Shown here: piece after piece, positions 1 through 7,805 of the stretch
Layout of the letters: each line of letters opens with the position of its first letter
Numbering within the stretch: position 1 is the stretch's first letter
Assembly (NCBI GenBank): GCA_965248735.1
Contig: OZ252146.1
Location: 1,488,001-1,552,000 of the forward strand
Source: Aldehydirespirator sp965248735
GTDB taxonomy: Bacteria; Actinomycetota; Acidimicrobiia; Acidimicrobiales; Aldehydirespiratoraceae
Length of the DNA stretch: 64,000 nt
Direction of reading: 5' to 3'
The notes under the pieces: generated by a model
The model's input: the letters and a program-made list of their open reading frames with translations, nothing else
What the model was told of the DNA's origin: nothing
Database searches by the model: none
Position numbers and translations under genes: made by a program

Positions 1-1070
1 GGTCCGGCGACCTGCTGGTGCACCATCCGTACTCGTCGTTGAGTCGCTCGGTGGGGGAGCTGATTCATCAAGCCTCGACCGACCCGGCGGTGCTGGCCAT
101 CAAGCTCACCCTGTACCGCACGTCCGGCGACAGCCCGATCATCGACTCCCTGGTGGAGGCGGCCGAGAGAGGCAAGCAGGTGGCCGTGCTCGTCGAGTTG
201 AAGGCCCGCTTCGACGAGGCTCGCAACATCAGCTGGGCCAAGCGGCTGGAGCAGGCCGGGGCCCATGTGGCCTACGGTCTCGTCGGCCTCAAGATCCACG
301 CCAAGATCGCCATGATCGTGCGTGAGGAGCCCGACGGGATCCGTCGCTACTGCCACGTCGGCACCGGCAACTACAACCACCGAACCGCCCGGCTCTACGA
401 GGACTTCGGCCTCCTCACCGCGGACGCGGAGGTCGGAGCGGACATCGCAGACCTCTTCAACCAGCTAACCGGCTACGGCCACAGCCTCGGCCACAGGCGC
501 CTGATCACCGCGCCCGAGCAGCTCCGCACCCGCCTCACCGAGTTGATCGAGCAGGAGACGCACGTGCCCGGCGGCGGCCGCATCATCATGAAGCTGAACT
601 CGCTTGCCGACGGGCCGGTGATCGACCATCTGTACAAGGCGTCGCAGGCCGGCGTGGAGATCGACCTCATCGTGCGGGGCCTCTGCGGCTTGCGACCCGG
701 CGTGCCCGGCCTGTCAGACAGAATACGGGTCCGCTCGATAGTGGGCCGGTTCCTGGAGCACTCCCGCATATACCACTTCGCCAACGGGGAGGGCCCGGGC
801 CGTCCCGCCACCTACATCGGCTCCGCGGACCTGCTCACCCGCAACCTCGACCGGCGGGTGGAGGCGCTCGTGCGGGTGGACGACCCGAGGCTGGCGGCTC
901 GGGTGGTGGAGGTGGCCGAGGTCAGCCTGTCCGACGAGCACCTTGCCTGGACCCTCGACGCCGACGGCGTCTGGACTCGCTGCGGCCACGGTGCCGACGA
1001 CGGCCCCCATGTGCGGCTCCAGCAGCTGGCCCTGAACCGGGCTCAGTCACCGGAGCGCGCCCTACCATGA
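1..1070 (+). CDS. ppk1: Polyphosphate kinase 1, C-terminal part (5' cut by window edge)
   Basis: PPK1 makes inorganic polyphosphate reversibly from ATP through a phosphohistidine. The frame is open from base 3 to the TGA at 1068-1070, so the N-terminal part lies outside the window. The visible part carries PPK1 signatures: the HHPYSS segment, LAIKLTLYRTSGDSPI, VELKARFDE, the LKIHAKIAM segment whose His (about nt 297) is the expected phosphorylated histidine, and RYCHVGTGNYN with the second conserved His. Length and order of motifs fit the last 350 residues of the family. The next gene follows after 4 bp on the same strand. Confidence 0.95.
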   Translation, partial: SGDLLVHHPYSSLSRSVGELIHQASTDPAVLAIKLTLYRTSGDSPIIDSLVEAAERGKQVAVLVELKARFDEARNISWAKRLEQAGAHVAYGLVGLKIHAKIAMIVREEPDGIRRYCHVGTGNYNHRTARLYEDFGLLTADAEVGADIADLFNQLTGYGHSLGHRRLITAPEQLRTRLTELIEQETHVPGGGRIIMKLNSLADGPVIDHLYKASQAGVEIDLIVRGLCGLRPGVPGLSDRIRVRSIVGRFLEHSRIYHFANGEGPGRPATYIGSADLLTRNLDRRVEALVRVDDPRLAARVVEVAEVSLSDEHLAWTLDADGVWTRCGHGADDGPHVRLQQLALNRAQSPERALP

Positions 1071-1074
1071 GCAG

Positions 1075-2391
1075 GTGGCCCACGACGGGGTGAACGATCT
1101 GGGGCAGCCGCCGCGCCCAGTGCCCGCGTTTAGCCCTTTCCAGCGCCTGGCCCGGGTCCACGCGGCGGCCACCGCCACCGACGCAGTCATAGCGGTCGCC
1201 CTGGCCGGATCGATCTTCTTCTCCATCAGCCCGGACGCGGCCCGCGACCGCATCGCCCTGTACCTCGCCCTGACGGTGGCGCCGTTCGCGCTGGTCACGC
1301 CGTTGATCGGGCCGTTCATCGATCGGATGCCGGGCGGGCGTCGGGCCATGATCATCGTCACCAACCTGGGGCGGCTCGTGGTGGCCCTGCTCATGATCCG
1401 CCACATCGACACCCTGTGGCTGTTCCCGGAGGCCTTCGCGCTGCTGATAATGCAGAAGAGCTACGCCGTGGCCAAGAGCGCGGTGGTGCCGCGCTATGTG
1501 CCCTCGGAGTCGAACCTCGTGCAGGCCAACAGCCGTCTGGCCCTCATCAGCGCGGTGATGAGCCTGTTGGGCGCGGGCATGGGAGCGGCCCTGGTGTTCC
1601 TGGGAAGCCCGGCCGTCGCGGCGGGAGTGGCGGCGGTGGGCTACGGAGTGGCCACCGCCATCACGCTGCAGCTCCCCCGCATCCCGGTGGCGCGGACCAG
1701 GACCACCTCGACGGAGCGCTCGGCCCTGCGGGCGTCGACGATCCTGCTGTCGGCGTCGGCCATGGCGGTGACGCGGGGCGCGGTGGGCTTCGTCACCTTC
1801 CTGCTGGCCTTCGAGCTGCGCGGCGGCAAGGAGGGCCTGGACGTGAGCGAGCCGGGGGCGGCGCTGGGAGGGGCGGTGGCCTCGGAGCGCGGCATCGACA
1901 TCGTCGGCGATCCGGGCGCTCCGGCCTGGCACTTCGCGGTGGTGGTGGCGGTGGCGGGGCTCTGCGCCTTCGCCGGGGTGCAGATTGCCCCGATCCTGAG
2001 GCGCAGCGTCGTGGAGGAGCTGATCCTGCTCGGGTCGCTCGGACTGGGGCTGGCAGCGGCCGTGCTGGCGGCGATGACGGGAGGGCTGATGGGCATGGCG
2101 CTGCTGTCGGGCGGGGTGGCCCTGGCCGCGGCGGCGGGCAGGCTCGCCTTCGACTCGCTGGTGCAGCGCGACGCCCCCGACGCCAACCACGGGCGGTCGT
2201 TCTCCCGGTTCGAGGCGCGCTTCCAGATCGCCTGGGCGGCCGGCGCCTTCGCCCCAGTGGTCCTGCCGATACCGGTCCGACTGGGGTCCGGCCTGGTGGC
2301 GCTTGTGGCCGCCTTCGCGGTGGTCTCGTTCATTGTCGGCCGCCGCCGCATCGCGGTCCGCGGCCAGTCACGCCGGGACGGCGATTCCTAG
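1075..2391 (+). CDS. MFS-type multi-pass membrane transporter
   Basis: A 438-residue protein made mostly of hydrophobic helices (about 10-12), with the topology of a major facilitator permease and a basic cytoplasmic loop after helix 2-3 (DRMPGGRRAMI), similar to the MFS loop motif. The substrate cannot be read from the sequence. The GTG at 1075 lies 4 bp after the ppk1 stop, which suggests co-transcription. No strong ribosome binding site is visible, so a slightly later start is possible. A long open frame in another phase inside this gene is a GC-skew shadow. Confidence 0.8.
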   Translation: MAHDGVNDLGQPPRPVPAFSPFQRLARVHAAATATDAVIAVALAGSIFFSISPDAARDRIALYLALTVAPFALVTPLIGPFIDRMPGGRRAMIIVTNLGRLVVALLMIRHIDTLWLFPEAFALLIMQKSYAVAKSAVVPRYVPSESNLVQANSRLALISAVMSLLGAGMGAALVFLGSPAVAAGVAAVGYGVATAITLQLPRIPVARTRTTSTERSALRASTILLSASAMAVTRGAVGFVTFLLAFELRGGKEGLDVSEPGAALGGAVASERGIDIVGDPGAPAWHFAVVVAVAGLCAFAGVQIAPILRRSVVEELILLGSLGLGLAAAVLAAMTGGLMGMALLSGGVALAAAAGRLAFDSLVQRDAPDANHGRSFSRFEARFQIAWAAGAFAPVVLPIPVRLGSGLVALVAAFAVVSFIVGRRRIAVRGQSRRDGDS

Positions 2392-2429
2392 CGACAGCGC
2401 GGGTAGGTGCCGCCCACCCGCTCGGCCTC

Positions 2430-3770
2430 CTAGCGGGGCAGGTCGATCCGCGCCAGCCAGAGCCCGGCCGCGTCGACCTCGGCCGGGGTGGGCAGATTGG
2501 CCGGGTCGCTGAGGAGCCGTCGCAGCCCGTCGGTCCCGGCCCGCTCCACCACTCCCGCCGCGAACGCCGCCCCCCGCTCGTACTGGTCCTGGTCGAGCTC
2601 CAGGCCGAGCAGCCGCTCGACGAAACGGTCAGACTCGCTGGCCTCCACCCGATGGCGCCGCAGAGCCTCGGTGAGACGTCCGTAGGAGCCGATCAGCTCC
2701 GTTCCGATGCGGTCCATGGTGTGGTCGACGTATCCGGTGATGGCGGCCACCAGCGCGGTCATCTGGGGCAGCAGCGCCTCCTGGGCCTCAGAGCGCACCG
2801 CTCCGAGGATGGCGTCGGGGCTGCCCAGCGCCTGCGGGAGCTCGGCCAGGGCCTCGGGCCCGCCGGCGACAGGGTCGAAATCGCCCAGCAGCTCCTCGAG
2901 TCGGCGGGGATTGGTCTCGAAGGAGGACGCATGGCGCAGCAGCAGATCGCTCAGGGCGCTGCGCACATGGTCCACGCCGAACACGGCGTGATACAAGGCT
3001 TCGTGAAGGCACACCCACAGGCGGAGGTCGTCGAGGTCCAGGGACCACTGCCGGCCGAACTCGTCGACATTGGGCAGGGCAATCAGCATCGGCTTGTCGG
3101 ACGGACGCGGCACCGGCAGCACGTAGCCGCCGAGGGCGTACTGGGCGAGGCGGCCCACCATCGCGCCGGTGGTGAGCGCCAGCATCGCCGGCCCGATCAT
3201 CCGGGTGATGCCCGCGAGCATGGCTGCCATGGGGTCGGCGTGGGTGTCGTCGGAGTCCGGGTCCGGTCTCGCGGCAATCGACTCGCCCAGCGCGCCGAAC
3301 AGCTCCCCGTAATCGCCGACGGTGCGATCCGACCAACCGACACGGTTGACGACCTCGATCCGCAGCGGCGCGCCCCGGGCCGGTTGCAGGCCGGTGGCGT
3401 CGGCGACCCGCAGCTCGGCCACCCGCACCAACTGCTCCAGGGCGATCCGCTGGGTGGGCTCGATGTTGGGCTCCGAGACCCCGCCGGAGGCGATGGCCCG
3501 GCCCACCTCGCGGGCATGGTTGGCTCCGGAGGTCGCTCCCTGGAGCATCCGCATCAGATCCCCGATCACCGGCAAGTCGCCCAGCCCGCCCAGCCCGCCG
3601 GGTCCGCCGGGTCCGCCGGGTCCGCCCGTGGATCCGGGTCCGCCCAGCCCGCCGGGTCCGCCGGGTCCGCCCGTGGATCCGGGTCCGCCCAACTCGCCCG
3701 CCCCGAAGAGACCCTCCAACCCTTCGAAGGGATCGTCGGGATCGTCTCCGGTTGGCGGGACCTCGCTCAT
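2430..3770 (-). CDS. DUF2342 / Zincin_2 family protein with altered metal motif
   Basis: A 446-residue protein of the actinobacterial DUF2342 group, annotated in other genomes as zinc-dependent metalloprotease-like or F420-biosynthesis-associated. Start chosen at ATG 3770 (MSEVPPTGDD); the frame stays open upstream but that part is unlike the family. Residues about 20-60 are a Gly/Pro-rich linker built from repeated DNA. The body has the family LWVCLHEA segment, but the expected HExxH reads HEALYH: Tyr replaces the second metal-binding His and a His follows directly. Metal binding may be shifted or lost. The gene is convergent with the MFS gene and divergent from the epimerase-like gene. Confidence 0.8.
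   Translation of the reverse strand: MSEVPPTGDDPDDPFEGLEGLFGAGELGGPGSTGGPGGPGGLGGPGSTGGPGGPGGPGGLGGLGDLPVIGDLMRMLQGATSGANHAREVGRAIASGGVSEPNIEPTQRIALEQLVRVAELRVADATGLQPARGAPLRIEVVNRVGWSDRTVGDYGELFGALGESIAARPDPDSDDTHADPMAAMLAGITRMIGPAMLALTTGAMVGRLAQYALGGYVLPVPRPSDKPMLIALPNVDEFGRQWSLDLDDLRLWVCLHEALYHAVFGVDHVRSALSDLLLRHASSFETNPRRLEELLGDFDPVAGGPEALAELPQALGSPDAILGAVRSEAQEALLPQMTALVAAITGYVDHTMDRIGTELIGSYGRLTEALRRHRVEASESDRFVERLLGLELDQDQYERGAAFAAGVVERAGTDGLRRLLSDPANLPTPAEVDAAGLWLARIDLPR
3585..3692. repeat. Short GC-rich tandem repeats coding a Gly/Pro linker
   Basis: Copies of a 9-bp unit (ccgggtccg) sit within two larger near-identical blocks that share a gtggatccgggtccg tail. They code the GGPGSTGGPGG-type linker of the DUF2342 protein on the minus strand. 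Copy number is probably variable. Confidence 0.85.
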
Positions 3771-3813
3771 GGGGGCATCGTAGGGGGGTGCAGCCCAGAA
3801 AGTCCCGCCAACC

Positions 3814-4914
3814 GTGAGCCCGTCGGCTAGCCGCGGCTCGAATGCCGGCGAGCACTGGACGGCGAGGGTGGTGCTGACCGGCGCCCACGGCTCGGTGGGA
3901 CGGCGCGCCGTGGTCCGGCTGGCCCAGCATCCCACGGTGGCCGTCGTCGCCATCGACAAGGATGCTCCCCCCGCCCCCTACCCCTCGGTCACGACCAAGC
4001 AGGTGGACCTGGCCGACGCCGACTTGGGTGCCCTGTTCTCGGGTGCCGACTCGGTGGTGCACCTGGCTTCGACGGTGACCGCGGGCACGCTCAACCCGGC
4101 AGAGGTCGAGCTGGAGGCGGCCCTGCTGCAACGGGTGCTCGACGCTCTCGACTCAGCGGGAGTACCCCACCTGGTCGTGATGTCGTCCGCCATGGTCTAC
4201 GGCGCCTGGAAGGACAATCCCGTCCCCATTACCGAGGACGCGGCCGTCCGCCCCATCGGTGACTTCGACTGGGCGCTTCAGCGGCACCGGCTCGAGCGGC
4301 TGGCCCAGCAGTGGGGGCTGGGGCCGGGTCGCTCCGTCACCGTGCTGCGGCCGGTAGCAGTGGTTGCCGAGGACCGCTTGGGCCAGCTCGCCAACACGCT
4401 GCGCGCCGCCCGGTCCGGCGTGGCCGCCGACGGCGACCCGCCGGTGCAGTACCTGCACGCCGACGATCTGGCCGCCGCCGTGGTCACATCGGTCAGGGTT
4501 CGCTACGACGGGATCCTCAACGTGGCCCCCGACGGCTGGATCCCTCCCGACACCCTGGCCGAGTTGGAAGGGCCGCGGCCCCGGCTGCGGGCTTCGTCGC
4601 ACCTGGTGCGGATCCTGAGCGCGTTGCGCTGGCGTTGGGGCTTGGCGCCGACGCCGCCCGGGGTCGTGCCCTACACCATCCATCCTTGGGTGGTGGCCAA
4701 CGACCGCTTGCGAGCTCTTGGCTGGAGGGCGGCCTACACCAACGAGGAGGCGTGGGTGGTGTCCCATGATCCCGGGCCTCTGGAGTCGCTACCGGCCCGC
4801 CGCCGCCAGGAGCTGCTGCTGGCCGGGGCGGTGGCGCTGGTGGCCGCGGTCCTGATCGCGACCGTCCTCGCCGCTCGGGCCTGGCGCAAGCGCCGCCGCC
4901 CCGGTCGTGCTTGA
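3814..4914 (+). CDS. NAD-dependent epimerase/dehydratase-like protein with C-terminal membrane anchor
   Basis: A 366-residue extended-SDR protein. A Rossmann dinucleotide motif is seen near the start (VVLTGAHGSVGRR), with the family segments VVHLAS and SSAMVYGAW. Where the catalytic YxxxK is expected, the sequence reads WALQR (FDWALQRHRLERL), so classical SDR chemistry is doubtful. The last 35 residues form one transmembrane helix followed by an Arg/Lys tail, unusual for this family. GTG 3814 is the chosen start; GTG 3868 directly before the beta strand is an alternative. It is divergent from the DUF2342 gene, and moaE follows 27 bp downstream. Confidence 0.8.
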   Translation: MSPSASRGSNAGEHWTARVVLTGAHGSVGRRAVVRLAQHPTVAVVAIDKDAPPAPYPSVTTKQVDLADADLGALFSGADSVVHLASTVTAGTLNPAEVELEAALLQRVLDALDSAGVPHLVVMSSAMVYGAWKDNPVPITEDAAVRPIGDFDWALQRHRLERLAQQWGLGPGRSVTVLRPVAVVAEDRLGQLANTLRAARSGVAADGDPPVQYLHADDLAAAVVTSVRVRYDGILNVAPDGWIPPDTLAELEGPRPRLRASSHLVRILSALRWRWGLAPTPPGVVPYTIHPWVVANDRLRALGWRAAYTNEEAWVVSHDPGPLESLPARRRQELLLAGAVALVAAVLIATVLAARAWRKRRRPGRA

Positions 4915-4941
4915 GGGGCCAGTCATCTACGATGCTCTGTA

Positions 4942-5475
4942 GTGCTGGCACCCCCCGACAACGGCGACACCTGGCTCGGGCTATCACCTGATCCGCTCCC
5001 CTCGACGGGGGTGGCGGAATGGGTGGTAATGCCCGCGTGCGGGGCAGTGGTGCAGTTCAGCGGCACGGCCCGCGACCACTCGGTTGACCGGCCGGGCGTG
5101 GACCTGCTGGAGTACGAGGCCTACGAGGAGGTGGTCGAGCCCCGCTTGGGCGCCGTCGCTTCCGAGATGCGGCGACGGTGGGACGACCTGGGCCGCATCG
5201 CCTTGCTGCATCGTGTCGGCCCCGTCTCCGTGGGCGATCCCGCGGTGGTGGTCGCGGTGTCGTCGCCCCATCGGGACGCAGCCTTCGAGGCGGCCCGCTT
5301 CGCCATCGACACGCTCAAGGCCACCGTGCCGATCTGGAAGCGCGAGCGGTGGCAGGGAGGCGAGCGTTGGGGCCTGGAGCCCCAGCACATCGCCGGCGTG
5401 TCCCGGCCCGAGGGCGTTGACACCGACGCCGCTCGGGCGCCGAGCGCGGGGGCCCCACTGGAGGCGGGGCAGTGA
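4942..5475 (+). CDS. moaE: Molybdopterin synthase catalytic subunit (MoaE)
   Basis: MoaE transfers sulfur from MoaD thiocarboxylate to precursor Z in molybdenum cofactor synthesis. Family segments are clear: GAVVQFSGTARDHS, LEYEAYEE, IALLHRVGPVSVGD, VVVAVSSPHR and the Lys-rich DTLKATVPIWKRERW (K126, K133), which supplies the active-site lysine. The N-terminal 30 residues are longer than usual. No MoaD gene lies nearby. Starts at GTG 4942; the stop overlaps the next start by 4 bp. Confidence 0.93.
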   Translation: MLAPPDNGDTWLGLSPDPLPSTGVAEWVVMPACGAVVQFSGTARDHSVDRPGVDLLEYEAYEEVVEPRLGAVASEMRRRWDDLGRIALLHRVGPVSVGDPAVVVAVSSPHRDAAFEAARFAIDTLKATVPIWKRERWQGGERWGLEPQHIAGVSRPEGVDTDAARAPSAGAPLEAGQ

Positions 5476-5711
5476 GGGGCTCCGTGCTCCTGGTCATCGC
5501 CTCGCTCGGCCTGGCCACGGTTGGCTCGACCCTGCTGTGGCTGGTCCGCAGGATCACATGGCGTCGCCCCGCCCCGTTCCTGAAGCAGCTCGAGGCGGTG
5601 TCGCCCGTCCCGGGACGCCCCGTCGGCCCGGCCAGCGGGATCTCCAAACTCGATCCCCTCACGCCCCAGCCCGAAGGCGGCCCGCCATCCGATCCGCCCG
5701 CGGCGGGCTAG
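5472..5711 (+). CDS. Small single-pass membrane protein, function unknown
   Basis: A 79-residue protein. An N-terminal helix (residues about 2-22, VLLVIASLGLATVGSTLLWLV) is followed by a basic stretch and a Pro-rich cytosolic tail. The GTG start overlaps the moaE stop by 4 bp, which supports translation coupling. No family is recognised. Its position between moaE and mreB suggests one operon. Confidence 0.7.
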   Translation: MRGSVLLVIASLGLATVGSTLLWLVRRITWRRPAPFLKQLEAVSPVPGRPVGPASGISKLDPLTPQPEGGPPSDPPAAG

Positions 5712-5714
5712 GAG
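5710..5714 (+). promoter_or_regulatory. Ribosome binding site that decides the mreB start
   Basis: AGGAG at 5710-5714 lies 9 bp before the CTG at 5724. An in-frame TGA at 5718 excludes any earlier start. No ATG, GTG or TTG exists in frame between that stop and GTG 5769. Confidence 0.65.
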
Positions 5715-5723
5715 CGCTGAGCC

Positions 5724-6728
5724 CTGCCCCGCGACCTTGCTATCGACCTGGGCACGGCAAATACTCTGGTGTACGCCCGCGGGCAGGGCGTGGTGTTGAA
5801 CGAGCCGACGGTGGTGGCGATCAATACCAACACCAACCAGCTGCTGGCCGTGGGCCACAAGGCACGGCGGATGCTGGGGCGCACGCCCGGCTACATCGTC
5901 GCCCGGCGACCGCTGCGCAAGGGTGCCATCACCGACTTCGAGGTAACTCAAGACATGATCCGGATCCTGCTCCGGCAGGTGGGGGTCAGCCGCATAAACC
6001 GGGCCCGCGTGGTGGTGTGCGTACCCTCTGCCATCACCCCGGTGGAGCGCCGGGCTGTGATGGAGGCCGCCCGGAGGGCGGGCGCCATCGAGGTGCGGTT
6101 GATCGACCAGCCTCTCGCGGCCGCGATAGGAGCGGGACTGCCGATCGACGAGCCGGTCGGGTCGATGGTGGTGGACATCGGCGGCGGCACCACCGAGACC
6201 GCGCTGTTGAGTCTGGGCGGCGTGGTGGCTCTGGAGGCGGTGAGGGTTGGCTCGTTCGACATTGACGACGCCATCCAGGGCCACATGCGGCGCGAGTACG
6301 GCATGGCCATCGGCGAGCCCACCGCGGAGCACGCCAAGATCGTGGTCGGATCGGCCGCGGTGACCCGCAACGAGACGGCCGCGGAGATCCGCGGTCGGGA
6401 GTTGATGTCGGGCATGCCGAAGACCATCGTCGTCACGCCCGACGAGATCCGCAAAGCGATCGAGGAGCCCGTGAGCGCCATGGTCGACTCGGTGTTGAGT
6501 TGCCTGTCCCAGTCGCCACCGGAGCTGGCCCAGGACCTGATCGCTCGGGGTGTCCATCTCGTGGGCGGAGGCGGGCTGCTCAGGGGCATGGACATCCGCC
6601 TGTCCCGGGAGATGTCGCTGCGGGTCCGCCGGGTCCACGCGCCGCTGGAGACGGTGGTGAGGGGGGCGGGCCGATGCTTGGAGCGCCTCGGCATAGATAT
6701 CTCGATATTCAGCGACGAGTTCAACTGA
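5724..6728 (+). CDS. mreB: Rod shape-determining protein MreB (apparent CTG start)
   Basis: MreB is the bacterial actin that guides lateral wall synthesis. Family features: the phosphate-1 loop DLGTANT, then RRPLRKGAITDF, VCVPSAITPVERRAV, the phosphate-2 loop VVDIGGGTTE and the adenosine motif GGGGLLRG. The phosphate-1 loop lies upstream of the first standard start (GTG 5769), so translation must begin earlier. The only candidate after the in-frame TGA is CTG 5724, which has AGGAG 9 bp upstream and gives 334 residues, the normal MreB length. No mreC or mreD follows, which is unusual for a primary mreB. Confidence 0.9.
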   Translation: MPRDLAIDLGTANTLVYARGQGVVLNEPTVVAINTNTNQLLAVGHKARRMLGRTPGYIVARRPLRKGAITDFEVTQDMIRILLRQVGVSRINRARVVVCVPSAITPVERRAVMEAARRAGAIEVRLIDQPLAAAIGAGLPIDEPVGSMVVDIGGGTTETALLSLGGVVALEAVRVGSFDIDDAIQGHMRREYGMAIGEPTAEHAKIVVGSAAVTRNETAAEIRGRELMSGMPKTIVVTPDEIRKAIEEPVSAMVDSVLSCLSQSPPELAQDLIARGVHLVGGGGLLRGMDIRLSREMSLRVRRVHAPLETVVRGAGRCLERLGIDISIFSDEFN

Positions 6729-6739
6729 GGCCGAGCGAG

Positions 6740-7399
6740 TCAGTCGCACTCGGCTGGACTGCGCAGCTCCGCGGCTGCGGCCCTCACCTGCTTGTCCCGG
6801 TCGCTGCTGGCCCTGTCCAGCGCGGTCTCCACCTCGGGACCATCGAAAGGGGCAAGAGCGATCACCGCTCGCCGCCGGACCTCGGGCCTGTCGTCGAGTC
6901 CCGCAAGGATTGCAGGCAGTCCGGCAGGATGGGCGATCGCGCCCAGAGCCGCGATCGCCGACTCCCGGCACAGCGGGTCCTCATGGGAGCCGGCGACCCG
7001 GGCCAGCGCCTCCACGACCACCATTGAGTCCGCTGGGGCTGCAGCCGCGTCCGAGACCTTCTCGCCGCAGGTCCAGGCTGCGGCCTCCACCACCCGGAGA
7101 TCGTCGTCGTCGAGCCGGCCCGCGGCCGCTTCAACCGGCACGTCGCGGCGACCCGCGGCCAACTCGAGCGCGGTCATGCGCACCCCGGGCGCGGGGTCGT
7201 CGAGCGCAGCTATCAGCCGGCGGGCGCTCAGGCCGCCGGCTCGCTCCAACGCCCGCAGCGCACTGGCCCGCACCTTTGGGTCGTCGTCGCCCAGGTACGG
7301 CTGGACCTGGGCCGCGTGGCCCAGGTGGCCGGCCACGGCTGCAGCCCGCCGGCGCGCCATGGCATCTGCCTCCGCGGCTGCCTCTGCGTCCTCGGACAC
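6740..7399 (-). CDS. HEAT-repeat protein
   Basis: A 219-residue, Ala/Asp/Arg-rich protein of about six 30-residue helical repeats (for example DDPKVRASALRALERAG and DDPAPGVRMTALELA), typical of HEAT/PBS-lyase-like repeats that form a protein-binding solenoid. No catalytic residues are seen. It is convergent with mreB, with 11 bp between stops. The small membrane protein gene lies 9 bp upstream on the same strand. Confidence 0.8.
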   Translation of the reverse strand: MSEDAEAAAEADAMARRRAAAVAGHLGHAAQVQPYLGDDDPKVRASALRALERAGGLSARRLIAALDDPAPGVRMTALELAAGRRDVPVEAAAGRLDDDDLRVVEAAAWTCGEKVSDAAAAPADSMVVVEALARVAGSHEDPLCRESAIAALGAIAHPAGLPAILAGLDDRPEVRRRAVIALAPFDGPEVETALDRASSDRDKQVRAAAAELRSPAECD

Positions 7400-7408
7400 C
7401 CGCGCCCC

Positions 7409-7729
7409 CTAGGAGATGGCCTGTTCGAGCAGGAATCCGGCGACCACGACCATGAGGCCCACAGCTACAGCCAACGCAAAGCCGATGACCGCGACCAGCG
7501 CGATCAGCGCCCCTAGCGCCAGCAGGCGCTGCCACCATTGCGGGTAGGCCTTCGGACCCACTACCGCTCGGGGCACTGCACGCCTGGCCAGGCCTAGAAC
7601 CCTCAGCAGGTCGATCAACCGGATCCGGCGCTTGGGTCGGGCTGCCCATGCCGCTCGGAGGGCTGCCCATGCCGTCCGGAGGGCTGCCCGCGCCGCTCGG
7701 CGGACCGCACGGGCGACCCGCGCCCGCAT
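7409..7729 (-). CDS. Small basic membrane protein, function unknown
   Basis: A 106-residue protein. The N-terminal 45 residues are Arg/Ala-rich (MRARVARAVRRAARAAL), followed by two closely spaced hydrophobic segments near the C terminus (WWQRLLALGALIALVAVIGF and AVAVGLMVVVAGFLL). Start ATG 7729 is supported by TTAGGAG 5 bp upstream; a longer open frame exists but would overlap the divergent protease gene. Probably co-transcribed with the HEAT-repeat gene. Confidence 0.65.
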   Translation of the reverse strand: MRARVARAVRRAARAALRTAWAALRAAWAARPKRRIRLIDLLRVLGLARRAVPRAVVGPKAYPQWWQRLLALGALIALVAVIGFALAVAVGLMVVVAGFLLEQAIS

Positions 7730-7748
7730 ATCGCTCCTAACCGGTACT

Positions 7749-7797
7749 GTCGGGGGAGCGTCGCCGGTGGTCGGGGGAGCGTCGCCGGTGGTCGGGG
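7749..7797. repeat. 21-bp tandem repeat in the divergent promoter region
   Basis: Two exact copies of a 21-bp unit beginning gtcgggggag (7749-7769, 7770-7790) and a partial third (7791-7797) lie between the divergent starts at 7729 and 7806. They could be operator copies or simple slippage. Confidence 0.7.
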
Positions 7798-7805
7798 CTG
7801 TCGCC

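Noticed and set aside
1416..3830. An 804-codon plus-strand open frame across the MFS and DUF2342 genes
   Set aside because: Arg/Gly/Ala-rich composition without domains, spanning two real genes in other frames; an artefact of high GC.
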